From Metallyticus violacea (Eukaryota > Arthropoda > Insecta > Mantodea > Metallyticidae), in the NCBI GenBank assembly GCA_030762175.1, contig CM060834.1, positions 69,293,501-69,357,500 on the forward strand: a DNA stretch of 64,000 bases. The letters are read 5' to 3'. The position numbers and the translations under genes are program-made. Position 1 is the stretch's first letter. The number at the start of each line of letters is the position of its first letter. Positions 48,917 through 60,759 of the stretch are shown one piece after another. The notes beneath the pieces are model-generated. The model was not told the origin of the DNA, searched no databases, and was given only the letters and a program-made list of their open reading frames with translations.

Positions 48917-49198
48917 ACCGCCACGGGTGGCCGAGGTCGTTAAGGCGCGGACTCGTGAGCGGGAGGTCTGGGTTCGAATGCCGCCAGGACCGTCCTCCCT
49001 GACTGAGGTTTTTTCCAGGTTTTCCCCAGTCCTCATAAATGGCAAATGCCGGGGAGGTACCCTAAACTTAGGCCTGGAACGATTCCTTCCTTAAAAATAA
49101 ATCCTTACCCAATATATCATTTCATCTCATGTATCATCAGTGTCCATCGCCTGTGGTGCCTCTGTAGCAAAAACGGGCATTAAACACTATTCATTTCA
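48917..49198 (+). mobile_element. Family-B SINE, full length with 13-bp TSDs
   Basis: Flanked by identical TTCATAAATTATT (48904-48916 and 49199-49211). The head is ACCGCCACGGGTGGCCGAGG with TCGTTAAGGCGCGGACTCGT and the B-box GGTTCGAATGCC. The body includes TTTTTTCCAGGTTTTCC and CATGTATCATCAGTGTCC, and the end is GGGCATTAAACACTATTCAT. This is the best reference copy in the window (282 bp). Confidence 0.93.
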
Positions 49199-49211
49199 TT
49201 CATAAATTATT

Positions 49212-49961
49212 GCAGCAATTACTTAAAGAAAAATGTCTTGACTATGCCAGTCCGACAAATTCAACAATCTCTTGGACGAACACAAGTCGCTTTCTTCGGT
49301 CGAAGCCTGAGTACATCATGTTCATTGGTTATTTTGCAATACGAACATGTTTAATGTGAATATATTGTGAAACTTTTTGATATCAACACTTAAAGAGATC
49401 TCACAATACAGAAGAGTGCAGGGAGCACGTTGGTTTGAACACAGAGAGATAAAAAATTATAGCATGACCTACATTTTGAAAAGCAGCGATAATCGTAATG
49501 TTTGGACGATCGTTTGATAAAGTCAAGGCTAACTTTATCAGCACAGTTCGGAATGACAAGACCTCTACACTTTTTTTATATCAGCTTTAGTTTTCATTCA
49601 CATAGCGGAAAATCAAATGCAACATTATTAAACATCGCTGTTATTGTTCTATTTCGCCAGGGAGTCAAGAATGCAAATAACGATTTGCCGGCAGGGCTTC
49701 TATTGGACTTACAGATGTAAAGAGAATTGACTGCGGAAAGCTGAACAAAATGGGAAAACAAGTGGTTTTTTATTATTGCAAAATAATCTTGAAACTTTTT
49801 TATATCTTAATACTTTTGTAAGACATTTATGTGTTATATGCAATACTTACTTTTTTGAACCGTATTATAGAAAGAGGAGGAATAAAATTCACTGAATACC
49901 AGCACCTATATTGAGATTTGTTTTTTACGTGCACAAAAGTCATATATAAAACTGTCACTAC
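49212..49961. other. AT-rich, nothing recognised
   Basis: Short frames only (for example 49502-49720 +) without known motifs. Confidence 0.4.
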
Positions 49962-51070
49962 CAGAACCCGGAAGTTCAGGCATATGTTTCGGTTAAATAG
50001 GCAGGCAAAAAGACATTTAAAATACTGAAAATAGGCATAATCAAATTAAAAAGGGAATTTATTAAAAGTGAAAACAGAGAGTAATATCATTCATTATTAA
50101 TAAAACAGGTGTTTAAGATACTTAATACTTTCTTTGTTACATAACTAAAGTACTTAAGCTTGCTTGGTAGCAAAAAAAAAAAAAAAAAAAGTTTTTCAAG
50201 GTATCAACTATCATAGTCAGCCGCTTGTCAGAGACAGTATTTTTCATCATGGAAAAAGCACGTTCTACTTCCATTGAAGTGGTTGGAGTATATTTAAAAC
50301 AAACTATTTCAGAAGGAATCATACCATTTACATCATGGAAATGTTGATCAATACAAACTGAGTCATTTTGAATAGTCCTGACGAATGAACAAAAGATGCG
50401 CAGTGGTTTCTGGTCGATACCATTTTCTGTTTATGCGTTTATAGGTGAAATAAGTTAGTATATGTCTTGCTTCCGTATTGAACACATTGTAGGATCGGTT
50501 TATTGCACAGCTGTACAGCTCTCATCTTTCTCGCTTGCAATTGTTTGTGACATTTATGCAGCTGAGAAGTTGCACTCACCATAAATTTCCTTGAGTTGTC
50601 TCGTGCAGATTGATACAAGGTCATTCGCCATGACTATTCAAAACTACAGTACTTCCCTCATCCCCTCTATTTCCTAGTATTCGTATGCCCGATGTAACAG
50701 TTCGTTTATTTCACTAATGAAAATTTTGCTATTTAAAGCTTAAGTGAATGGACCAGGAGGAAGTTTTTGACTGCTTGAAAAGAAATAAACGTATAACAAG
50801 ATTCTCAATAGATATTTTTGTGAGGTGAATATTGCATTTAATTTTTATATAACTTTTTTCACTTCTGAAATTCTTAGTGTGCTTTTTAAAATGCGTAAAT
50901 AATCGCAGAAAAAATCCATAACGATCCAAAAAGAAGGGAGGAAAGCGCTTTTGAACCTTAAGTTAGGCAACAGAAGCCAAAATACACAAAAAGGCAACAT
51001 AAAAACTGGTCCTGTCGACCCCGAATGTCACTTGGATAGAGAAGGCATTTTGCCTAACTTCCTGATTCTG
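49962..51070 (-). mobile_element. hAT-type transposon copy 3, TIRs and probable 8-bp TSD
   Basis: The left end CAGAACCCGGAAGTTCAGGC and the complement of the right end CAGAATCAGGAAGTTAGGCA are clear TIRs. The flanks GTCACTAC (49954-49961) and GTAATTAC (51071-51078) match at 6 of 8 positions, as expected for an old hAT duplication. The minus-strand frame 50137-50322 has TSMEVERAFSMMKNTVSDK, the hAT C-terminal block. The frame 50439-50624 holds the second family segment (SARDNSRKFMVSATSQLHKC). An A18-20 run interrupts the C-terminal block at 50170-50190. Confidence 0.85.
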
Positions 51071-51139
51071 GTAATTACATTCCTCAGCTGCATTCCAGAC
51101 TTTGTATGCTTCCGTCTTTACTGGCTTATTTGAGAAAGA

Positions 51140-51410
51140 ATTCATTGCAGTACTTTTTGTTATACAGTGCCAAGCGTTAGCACCTGGGACTCGCATTTGG
51201 GAGGTCCCGGGTTCAAATCTCTTGAGGCCGATCAACCTGACCTTGGATTTTTTTCAGAACCTTTTCAGAAATGGCAGATCCGAGTTAATATTCCTGTGTC
51301 ACGGATTCGTCTTCCATTTCACTATTCATCTTCACTCCATCTGTATATTTGTGTTTGCATCTTTCTGTGTTTGTAATGTCTTTGAGCCGGCCCAGACATT
51401 GAACTGACTA
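51140..51410 (+). repeat. Family-C tRNA-like SINE
   Basis: CAAGCGTTAGCACCTGGGAC and TCGCATTTGGGAGGTCCC followed by the B-box GGGTTCAAATCTC form a tRNA-like head, the best preserved B-box of this family. The segment TTCGCATTTGGGAGG is shared with 30745 and 41570. The 3' end is not defined. Confidence 0.55.
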
Positions 51411-51963
51411 TCCATTTAGGGAGTCCCTGACGGTTATGTGTACTGTATGCGTATCTATAGGTAACTAACAGCTCGATAAGCGGTTGATCCGGATATTGGC
51501 CTGTAAGTTATAATACCGGAGGAGCGCAAACAGTCAAATCTTTTTGCAATTGAGATCCTCAAATTGGAAAACTTCCTTCAAATGTATGGTTTAGGCTCTT
51601 AATAATTTCATGTTTTTAGTTCGGATTCTCAATGAATTTATATCTTACGCCTTTTCCAACAATTTTCGTCTTATGTTGGGTGTGTTCTAAGGTTCTTTAC
51701 AGATTTTAATCACCGATGAGCTAAGAGATTTACTTTGACACTTCTTTTAAATACTTTTACAATTTATTTATTATCTCTCTCCTAATGGTAAAGTGTAAAA
51801 CTTGTAAGAAGTCGTTCTTTCTTGTCTTCGTGCTATTTGCGATACTGTCTGAGTACGGTGAACAATTTGCACAGAGGTCGTCATGTTGACCTTGAAATGC
51901 GATATATTCTGATATCATTAGACTTGTATAACGGGATTTTAATATACTGTTAAGAAGTGTTAC
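51411..51963. other. Nothing recognised
   Basis: No repeat or gene identified. Confidence 0.4.
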
Positions 51964-52080
51964 GCCTGAAAGAAGAGCCCTCTTAGCAAAATTTGTCGGC
52001 CGTTTCACGCACTGAATAGAATGCGACGCGATGACCTGTGATGTTAAAGAGCGTCCGTAAATAAACAAATAAAAAAAAAA
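51964..52080 (+). mobile_element. Family-A SINE, 5'-truncated
   Basis: Starts CCTGAAAGAAGAGCCCTC and runs through GGCCGTTTCACGCACTGAAT to GAGCGTCCGTAAATAAAC and an A-rich tail. The tRNA head and the first half of the body are missing, as often happens in LINE-mobilised copies. Confidence 0.75.
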
Positions 52081-53489
52081 GAGATGTTACAGTAGGTCTA
52101 TTAATATTATGGGATTTATTAGAGAGGAAAATAATTACACAGAATAAAAAATAAAAATAAAAATAAACTATTAGAGAAATTGTAAGTGATCAAAATCAAA
52201 AAATGTTAAATCACTCAGTGCTCCCCTCCCTTTTTGTTATCTTCATCCAGCCATTCATCCTGATCTGGCCCAAACAAGTGATATAGTCCGACCATGATTT
52301 CATAAAATGAGCATACTTAACCTTTATTTGGACTTTCATGATCTCCTCAATACTTGCAACAGCTGCTCGTATTTTATGGGCACCAACTCATCCAGCCTAT
52401 ACTAGATCGCTTAAAAAGTCCGATATTTTCTACAGAATAGCGCTAAAGTGATTTAAGTGGCATAATTGTCGACAAGCATGATTCTTGTACGACAAGTATA
52501 AATCATATGCGACTAGTAGTATAGGTTAGGAAGTGGCTTCTCTAGAAGGTTGCTGATTTTGTGCAACTCCGCAAAAATTTTCATCGTTTAATTTCGTAGA
52601 ACTATTGCTTAATGAGTTTTTAGTGTAAAATGTATGTAGGGGTCTATTATCTTACGCCTGATGATTGTCTTTGCCTTGCGCACCCAAGCAAACCATGTCG
52701 CGAGTTTATTGAGTATTTTGATCGGCTGAGGTGAGAGGAAGCGATAGCAGGAGCCTCTTGCCCACAAGAGTCATTATGTATATGCACCATCTGAAACGTC
52801 ACCACGCGTAAGGAAAGTTTGCCTCGAATTTTATACAGATAGTTTTTGTTATGTTATAAAGTTTTAAACAATTACAGTGAAACATTAATAGCAACACAGT
52901 CATACATATCAAATACGGGAAAACTTTTAGTTATTTCAGTATCAAATAATATAACTTTTGAAGTAATCATACTCTCATCCAGACACTCTCCAGCGGCGAT
53001 AATCAGGTATTCTGTTACTGAATGGCAGACTAGTCAAGTATCGTGTGAATTCGCCAGTGGTTGCTTTATTTCGTTCTGCTTTAAGTGAAATAATATGCAA
53101 AGCTTACATTCTAAACATTTTTCTTTGCAATCACCGGAAGAGAAAATCTAAATTTAAAGACTGGGTATACCAATCACAAGTATTAATTTGAGTAAAATTG
53201 ATATTTCAGAATTTAGGAAGTATATACTCTTTCTGTAGAGACAGGCGTCACCCTGTAGATTCCAGACTTTTATCTTAGGGTCATCGACAAGTTTGTTGCA
53301 TGAAAACCGACAATGGCCTTTTTTTTTTTTTTGTCTAAATGGGTGCGTTAATACAATAGTTTTATTAAATTCTAACTCTCTCTTTCTGTTGTGTACATTC
53401 AGCCACTCAAATATGAGTGTTAATTCTACCTATTATAATTCTAGAAGCTTGCGATATGTATTCAACAGTAGCAGTAGCAATAATAATAT
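52081..53489. other. Nothing recognised
   Basis: Includes an (AATAAA)-like tract near 52143-52168. The 80-residue frame at 52846-53088 (+) has no known motif. Confidence 0.4.
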
Positions 53490-53937
53490 TGTGCACTCTG
53501 TTATTAAGCATTTTATTTTGAACAGATGGTTAGCTGCCCATATTGAAGCCAAGTTCATGGAGACTCTTAACCAGGATTGAAGACCATTCATCTCTGAATA
53601 AACGAGTTTAAACGTCGCGTACATGCACCGAAGATGAAACGCACTTCGGATAACTAATTGAAGCCATCATGAATCATATCACGGAAAATAATCGTTGAAG
53701 TGTGCGAGATAGCCGTGATTATAAACATCTCAACTGAGCGAGCGTAGGATATCCTTCACGAAAAATTGTATATGGAGAAAAATGTATGCGCGATGGGTGC
53801 CACGTTTGTTGAATGTGAACGAAAAATGAATGCGAAAGGATGTTTCAATGAAGTATGTGGTGATATTTAATCGCAAACCTTGGGACATTTTGTATCGATT
53901 AGTGACACCGGACACATTATAACTTCTTATGGCTTAA
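53490..53937 (+). pseudogene. Mariner transposase N-terminal half, fragment
   Basis: With frame corrections the plus strand follows mariner transposase order: SVIKHFILNRWLAAHIEAKF (near 53496), the TCTEDETHFG segment (near 53625-53655, equivalent to EDEPRSGRP), DILHEKLYMEK (near 53746-53780), and in another frame YARWVPRLLNVNEK and RLVTPDT (53784-53920). It stops before the first catalytic Asp region. No TIRs were found, so this is a truncated relic. Confidence 0.7.
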
Positions 53938-54060
53938 GCACCATAGTTTTCAGAGCTTAGAGAAACTCTGCCCACAGTTTTCTTACCAAATTTATACTTC
54001 ACTTGATTTCACATGAACTCTATCGGATTTAGATCTGGATTGTAAGGGGATAAATCCTTT
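53938..54060 (-). pseudogene. Tc1-like transposase C-terminal fragment
   Basis: On the minus strand, SPYNPDLNPIEFM (near 54010-54048) matches the last catalytic block of Tc1-type DDE_3 transposases ('PPYSPDLNPIE'). A stop and a degraded tail NQVKYKFGKKTVGR follow. It lies head-on against the mariner fragment and directly left of a family-A SINE. Confidence 0.55.
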
Positions 54061-54063
54061 CGA

Positions 54064-54336
54064 TTTTTATTTATTTATTTAAGGACCCTCTTTAACATCT
54101 CTGGTTATTTACGTTCCACTCATTTCAGTGCTTGAAACGGCCGATAAATTTTGCTCAAAGGCCTCTTCTTTCCGGCTTGAAGTTTTTTTATGTGCTGTAA
54201 ATCTACGGTAAGCACAAACGGTTTTACTTCACTTCCGAAGAAAGCCATGCTTATGATTTTAACGTCCTAAAACTTCCATTGATCCTGGTCGGGTTTTAAC
54301 CTGCAAGTAGGTTACCACTAGACCACCAGGATCGAC
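54064..54336 (-). mobile_element. Family-A SINE, degenerate
   Basis: Matches family A throughout with more substitutions than other copies: CTTGAAACGGCCGATAAATT and AGACCACCAGGATCGAC are still visible. The B-box region is eroded (GGTTAAAACCC on the minus strand) and a short deletion removes the anticodon-arm region. Confidence 0.75.
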
Positions 54337-55562
54337 TACGTTTTTGGATGATTCCGTACATGGTCTTGGTTGGTTTTCACTTGCTAGATCAAACAATTCC
54401 GATCTTCTCATACCTTCACCGAATACAAAAACATTATTCTCTGTAAGTAACTTATGTAACTATCTTATTGTAGCGCGTATGTTTTTTTATTTATTTCTTT
54501 TTTTATGTAATCATAAACATTTAATTGTTTTTCTCAATGTTTTGCACGAATCTTTGAAGTTGATCTCAATCTTACAAAAGGGATATAGTTTTCCTAATGT
54601 TGGGACTTCTTTGTTTATTATGTAATAGTTATGGAACTGCCTTCCAATAATAAACCTGTCCATATCACCCAATTCTATTTTATTTGGAGCAACCTGCTGA
54701 TGTAATTTTATTCTTCTGCTAGTTTACTTCCTTACGAATTCTGGTAATCGCATTCTTATTGAATCGCATCATTACTGCAATACGCTCTGTAATCTTTATT
54801 AAAGATTAAAGATACTTATAACATTTCTTTTCTCATCTTCTAAATTAAATTAACTCGTAAATTACTTGCCTCCTTGGCATTGTCTTTTATTCTGCAATAT
54901 TATACTTATCCAGAGACTGTCACGCACTAGACGGAAACTTGACAACCGAGAATGCTGGTGACACATAAATGTGGTATCTGCTCTTTGTTTCCAACATTCA
55001 GAGCTTTGCTGACTAATATACACGTGGAAGTATGTATTAACAGCATTTCAAAGCGGCCACAAGGTCAAAGGTTAGAGGGGGAGAAATGCACGCTTACTGT
55101 TACAGACTTGAGTGCAGTTATTAACACAGTTGCGTTGTCAGATGATTCGCAATGAAACATTTTATTTCTCTAAAGTCAAGGGATTTTATTCTATTGTGCT
55201 CTAGTATCAGCCGTTTCCTTCCACTTTGTATACAAAACAAAAGACTGACTTATCATATATTATATTGCAAAATGAATGGGAATGTCGGGTAAATTACTAT
55301 AATTTTATTACTGCAGATATATCTGATTTCCCGTTTTAAATTAAGGTTCTACATCAGACATAAATCTGTCGTTGTTTTTATTGTGATGAAATAAGAAAAT
55401 GCACATGTTTTGACATATGTTTGGATATATCTGTTTATTGATTGCACTACACACAGCATACATTTAGCATGACGAATCCATATAATTTAGATTTCATAAT
55501 GTTTTTATATTACATGGAAAATGTTAACATAAATACTACACTTCGGTTAACGTTCTTATGAG
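54337..55562. other. Nothing recognised
   Basis: Short frames at 54344-54625 and 54952-55155 (+) carry no recognised motif. No repeat matches within the window. Confidence 0.4.
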
Positions 55563-56621
55563 CAGAGCCCGGAAATGCAGACATTTATTTTGGTTAAAAT
55601 AAGCAGGCAAAAAGGCACTTAAAATACTGAAAATTTACAGTAATATAATTAAAATAGGCATTTGTTAAAAGTGAAATCAGAGTAATACCATTCATTATTA
55701 ATGAAATTAGGCATTTCAAATACTAAATAGTTTCTTTAACACACCATTAAAGAACTTAAGCTTACTTTTCTTGGTTACAAGCAATAACAAAATGTTTTTC
55801 AAGGCATCAACTTCCATAGTCAGCCGCTTGTCAGAGAGAACATTTTTCATCATGGAAAAAGAACGTTCTACTTCCAGTGAAGGATTGGAGAATATGAAAA
55901 CAAGCTATTTCTGAAGAACTCATACCAGTTACAACAGAACATTCATCTTTCAGGACACCATGGAAAAATTGATCAAGACATAGTGAATAGTCTTGAATAG
56001 TACTGGCGAATGAGCAAAAATGCACAGTGGTTTCTGGTCGAGTTCATTTTCTGTTTATGCGTTTATATGGGAATCGGGTTAGTAACTCTCTTATTTCCGT
56101 AATGAACACATTGTAGGGACGGTTTACATCACAGCTGTGACGTTCTTATCTTTCTCTACTCCCACCACAAATTTCCTAGAATTGTCTCACTCAGATCGAT
56201 ACAAGATCATTCGCCAGGACTATTCAAAACAACAGTACTTCCCTCATTCTATTTCCTGATATTCGTATTTCTGAGAAAACCGTGTGTTTCTTTCATTAAT
56301 GATGGTTCTCCTATTTAAAGAGTTTAAGTGAATGGAATGAAGTTTTTGACTGCATGAAAGGAAATAAATATATAACCAGATTCTCAATATATATTTTTGT
56401 GAGACGAATATGCTGTTTAATTTTTATAACTTTTTTAACTTCCATATATTGGAGTAAAATGCGCAAATAATTGAAAAAAAAAAATCTACGGCTATCCAAA
56501 ATGGGCATATATATATACTGGCCTTACCCATCTCAAATATACGGAAACGTGTTCATTTCTATCTGGCTCTTAAATATATCCACCCAGATAGAAAACGCAT
56601 TTTGCCCAACTTCAGGGTCTG
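55563..56621 (-). mobile_element. hAT-type transposon copy 4, TIRs and 8-bp TSD
   Basis: The left end CAGAGCCCGGAAATGCAGAC and the complement of the right end CAGACCCTGAAGTTGGGCAA are TIRs. The flanks CTTATGAG (55555-55562) and TTTATGAG (56622-56629) differ by one base, a good 8-bp hAT duplication. The minus strand keeps DYSLCLDQFFHG and VVTGMSSSEIACF (55831-56025), and in the next frame the hAT C-terminal block is disrupted. The segment near 56311-56508 corresponds to the non-catalytic end. Confidence 0.85.
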
Positions 56622-57066
56622 TTTATGAGCCAGAACGCGTTACGCGACCGTAATTCTATGTTCGGGGAGCATTTAGTAGCATAGTATGGGGTGTTTGATG
56701 TGTGATGAGTTGTAATGTGATGTAGAAAGTCAAATACTGCGTGCTTTGGCTGTATAGGGGCTTAGTTATTAATGATAAAGATTATTTAAGTTTGTTTACG
56801 ACGCAATAGCGAATCTAACGTTTTCTCCTTATATGTGAGAATTATGTTAGACCGTAATGCAGATGTGCTCTTTTGATTTTTTTTTCTTCTTCTCTTCTCT
56901 CTTCTTCTATCCCCCCCTCCCCAAAGCCAAGAAGCAGACTATCGACTTGAAAAGAACGAAGACCTAACGGGTACAATTGTCAGCGAGATTTTTAGTTGAT
57001 ACTCGAACGACGAAACAGAAACGGCAACAGAAGTGTATCTAACGTGCTCTTGACTCAATAGAGAGG
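56622..57066. other. Nothing recognised
   Basis: Includes a pyrimidine-rich stretch at 56877-56925. No element identified. Confidence 0.4.
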
Positions 57067-57139
57067 GGAAAAAAAACAAAAAACAAAAAACAAAAAACAA
57101 AAAAACAAAACAAAACAAAAAAACAAAACAAAACAAAAA
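57067..57139. repeat. (AAAAAC)n/(AAAAC)n repeat
   Basis: A-rich minisatellite of C-interrupted A runs. It could be an old retroposon tail. Confidence 0.85.
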
Positions 57140-57383
57140 AACTATTTTCCTTTATGCGAAGTGTCGTGAAATAATTTTCGAAACGTCATTAAGGTGAAAT
57201 AGGAAAGATGTAGATATCGGAATCGTCATTTCCCAGTTCATTATAAAATGGAGCTGTGCTGTAGAAATAATTGAGGCAGTTAAAGATCTAATGAGATAAA
57301 GTCCCATCCCCTTCCTGCCAAGAGGAGCAATCTCTTGAGGCAGCATCACAAAAAATATTTGTAAGGGAATGAAAATAGTCGTT

Positions 57384-57920
57384 ATATAAAAATAAAACAA
57401 TAATCCCCTAGCCTAGGTCTACCCCACCACCGCTGCGTTCTCTTCTCCGTCTTGCGACATCATTAGACAGAATGCAATTATACCCAATATAGTAAGATTA
57501 TTTCAGTATATAAAAAGGGAAATAAACTTGATTATTGTAACTATAGACCCATTATATAATCCATATAAAAATAAAACAATAATCCCCTAGCCTAGGTCTA
57601 CCCCACCACCGCTGCGTTCTCTTCTCCGTCTTGCGACATCATTAGACAGAATGCAATTATACACAATATAGTAAGATTATTTCAGTATATAAAAAGGGAA
57701 ATAAGCTTGATTATTGTAACTATAGACCCATTATATAATCCATATAAAAATAAAACAATAATCCCCTAGCCTAGGTCTACCCCACCACCGCTGCGTTCTC
57801 TTCTCCGTCTTGCGACATCATTAGACAGAATGCAATTATACACAATATAGTAAGATTATTTCAGTATATAAAAAAGGAAATAAACTTGATTATTGTAACT
57901 ATAGACCCATTATATAATCC
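57384..57920. repeat. 179-bp segment repeated three times in tandem
   Basis: Exactly 537 bp = 3 x 179; units start at 57384, 57563 and 57742 and differ at only a few positions. Each unit contains CCCCTAGCCTAGGTCTACCC and ends in a LINE-coding piece reading VYKKGNKLDYCNYRPI, the conserved block just upstream of the RT palm. The coding block is followed by a stop (TATAATCC). The last unit leads into the rest of the LINE. Confidence 0.95.
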
Positions 57921-59150
57921 CTATTATATCCAATATATTCGAAAACAATATTAATCTAACAAATCACTGATTATTTTTAACAAAATTATTTGCTTGTAAA
58001 TCAGTATGGTTTTAGATCAGCCCTCTGTACCACAGAAGTTAAGGTAAAATTTATTTATAAATGTTATTATGAGTTATAAAATGGAATCCAATTACGTAGG
58101 TGATTTTACGATTTTACTAGGCATTTGGCTCTATATCTCACTACATTCTCCTTGAGAAGTTGAACTTTTATGGTTTCAATGACAATACCATTAAATGTTT
58201 AGAATCTTATTTGAAAGGAAAACAACAGACAGTTTATTACAATGATAAATATTCTCAATTTACACCTGTTTTACATGGTGTCCCGCAGGGGCCAGTATTT
58301 GGACCACTTTTGTTTATCATTTATATTATGATCTCTAGGACAGCATTGTCTGATAGTCTTATTTGCTGACGATTTAGCAATTGTACGTAATTGCTTCTAG
58401 AAATGAAACTTCTTTAGAACTTAAAGTTGACGAGTTATCATTCAAGATAAACGAATAGTATAGTGCCAGCAAACGTAGTATTAATGGAAACAAAACTGTA
58501 CGATTTACTTTCAATATGTTCAGTTATGACCATGTTGCTCAACTAAGTTTCTTGACAGATATCTTGAAGCTGGTTTAGTTTGGAGTACTCACATTGATGA
58601 TATTGCAAAGAAGATTACAAAAGTATATGCTTCGTATTCTTAGTAAAACTATGAGTAAAAACTCATTAATTTTAGTCTACTATGGAAAAATAGTCATTTA
58701 AAGAGTACGCTCTTGAGGAGCAATCATCACTCAGTTATTTTACACAAGAAACACTGAGAATTATATCAAGGAGTTCCTCTAAGAACACACTGAAAACTAG
58801 TTTTGTTGATCTGGTCATACTTGCCTTACCATCAATGTACTCATTGTCTTGTCTCTTGTATGTAAACACTAATTTAAGCATTCAAAACATCACAATTATC
58901 TCACTAGAAATAAAGGCAATATTTACACAATTAATGTAAATATAGTAAAACCATAAATTGTTTTATAATGACCTATAAATTTTATACTAACTTGCCATCT
59001 AGAATACGATGTTTGTTCCTGAACTCTTATAAGAGATCGATGCACTGTTGGTAAATCCTGTATTGATAAAATCTATAATATAGTATTTAATGTGTAACCT
59101 CTAAACAGTTCCTTTATAATTGAGTTGCTACACTATATATTCATGACAAT
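57384..59150 (+). pseudogene. Jockey-like LINE, RT domain to C-terminus, degenerate
   Basis: RT motifs occur in the correct order on the plus strand: CNYRPI (in the repeats), QYGFRSALCTTEV (58002-58040), ISHYILLEKLNFYGF (near 58134-58180), HGVPQGPVFGPLLFIIY (58274-58324) and, after a frame change, the catalytic FADDLAIV (58362-58385). A C-terminal segment VILALPSMYSLSCLLYVN (near 58815-58870) matches the typical thumb-to-tail part of Jockey/CR1-type elements. Several stops and frameshifts make it inactive. No endonuclease is visible; the 5' end is replaced by the 179-bp repeats. Confidence 0.85.
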
Positions 59151-59204
59151 AAACTTGTTTATATAAAGATAAAATGTTATTAGTGAAATACTGCTACAGG
59201 AAGA

Positions 59205-59730
59205 ACAATGTAGCTATAGAAAAAGGCAATCTTGTGCAGGTTGTGTATTTACAATTAATTCAGAAGAGAAGGGAATATAACTTGCCGAATTTCATATTCG
59301 TTTTAGATTATGAAAAAAGCTCTTGATAGGGTTCTCCGATTGTAATGCAAGGGAACGGATATCCGAGTCATCTGATCAAGATAATTCAGAGTCTATATAA
59401 AAGTACAAGAATTAAAATTGAAATGGCGTTAGAATTGGAAACTAATCAGAAGAAATAAACAAAGCGTCAAACAGGGATGCCCTTTATCGCCTGCATTATT
59501 TAACATATAAACGAAGCACTTTTAAGAGTGAAAAACTATTGTACTGGGGATATTCAAATTAATAGACATAAGTTGAAAATAATTTCATTTGCTGACGATC
59601 AGGTTATATTTGAGGAAATGGAAGAAGGTTTACAGAAAAGTGTTAATAACCCGAGACAGATCTTTCACCCCTTACCCCACAAGGAAACAAATTTGCATAT
59701 TGCATAAATTATAGCGAACTTATATTGCCT
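59205..59730 (+). pseudogene. Second LINE RT relic
   Basis: NFIFVLDYEK (motif with the first catalytic Asp, near 59290-59315), VKQGCPLSPALFNI (59466-59507) and, in a shifted frame, ISFADDQVIF (59582-59611) are three ordered RT blocks of a different LINE type from the one immediately upstream; QGCPLSP is usual in RTE-type elements. The catalytic Asp pair is still FADD. Stops are present throughout. Confidence 0.75.
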
Positions 59731-60759
59731 AATGTCTTGTAACGTCTTTTGTCTTGTAAATAGCATGAAGCGCACTCTATTTGAAAATACAAAAATATGC
59801 AGGAAAAGTATTTGTAAAAGCAAGTGTCTGAGGAACATACTGTCGTTTGGTGCTTATGTTTTCGAGCCTCCGCGGAAGACGGGAGGTAATATAATGGAAA
59901 GGCGCACCTGGCAAGGAAGGCTCAGAACAATACTCTTTTGTATTCTAGAGCAGCGACAAAATCCTTTAAGTACTGTTGAATATTCCTTAAGAGACGGTAA
60001 AGTAAGTGAACGTACTCTGGCATAGCGTGGACGCGAGTAGGTATGCCCACCTATAAGGAACGAGGATTTTAAAATATTAAATATTAGCGTCTTAACTTGA
60101 GTTTTGACTCGCCAATTAGAGCCTTGGATTTTGAACGACTGAAGTCTGTAGGTTCTGCCATGAAGCCCTATATGAGCTAAGTGAGCCACGTGGTCCAGAT
60201 TTGAATCTAATCTATATGAGGAAACTTTCTCAGAAAGGCACGCAGAAGGGAAGGAGCAGAAACATACCCAGTCTTTGGAAGGTGAGGAAGGAAGCGGTCT
60301 CAACGAAAAGTAGTTTGCGGTTTCACAGTGTGAAGGTTCTGCATTAAGCAATTGCAGAGAATAGTTTTGTGGTTTTCAGCAGTTTCAGTTTTCGTTCAAC
60401 TCAGTTCATTTTTACGTCGATTACAGCAGACAGTAGATCGTACTTCGAGAGTCGTTCTGAGGTCAAATCTGTCCCTACGCGAAGTGCGCAGCTAGGTAAT
60501 GTCATCATATCTTGAGCTTGGAGAATATTACATGAACAGCCGCCTACTTCGCACACAAAATTAACGTTGTAGGCTATCATTATCTGTGAAATCTCAAGGA
60601 AGTGATTTCGATACAGTTCAAAAACTTTAACTGTTCATACAGACAGAACTTGATGACTTATTAGGGACTTAGGTCTTTCAATGGCTTCTGGTGAAATATT
60701 AGGATCAAAGGTTTACCAAAAAAAGAAATAAAAAATAATCTTGGTATAGACACCTTGAA
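59731..60759. other. Unassigned, with a 165-residue minus-strand frame
   Basis: The minus-strand frame 59854-60351 is the longest non-repetitive open frame in the window (165 residues, ATG start), overlapped on the plus strand by 59732-60025. I see no domain: it is Ser/Arg-rich, with no obvious signal peptide or membrane segment. It sits just before a TE-associated relic and may be part of that element's 5' region. Confidence 0.3.

Noticed and set aside
48917..49000. A Leu/Ser tRNA gene
   Set aside because: It is the head of a family-B SINE with TSDs placed after the SINE body, not around the tRNA part.
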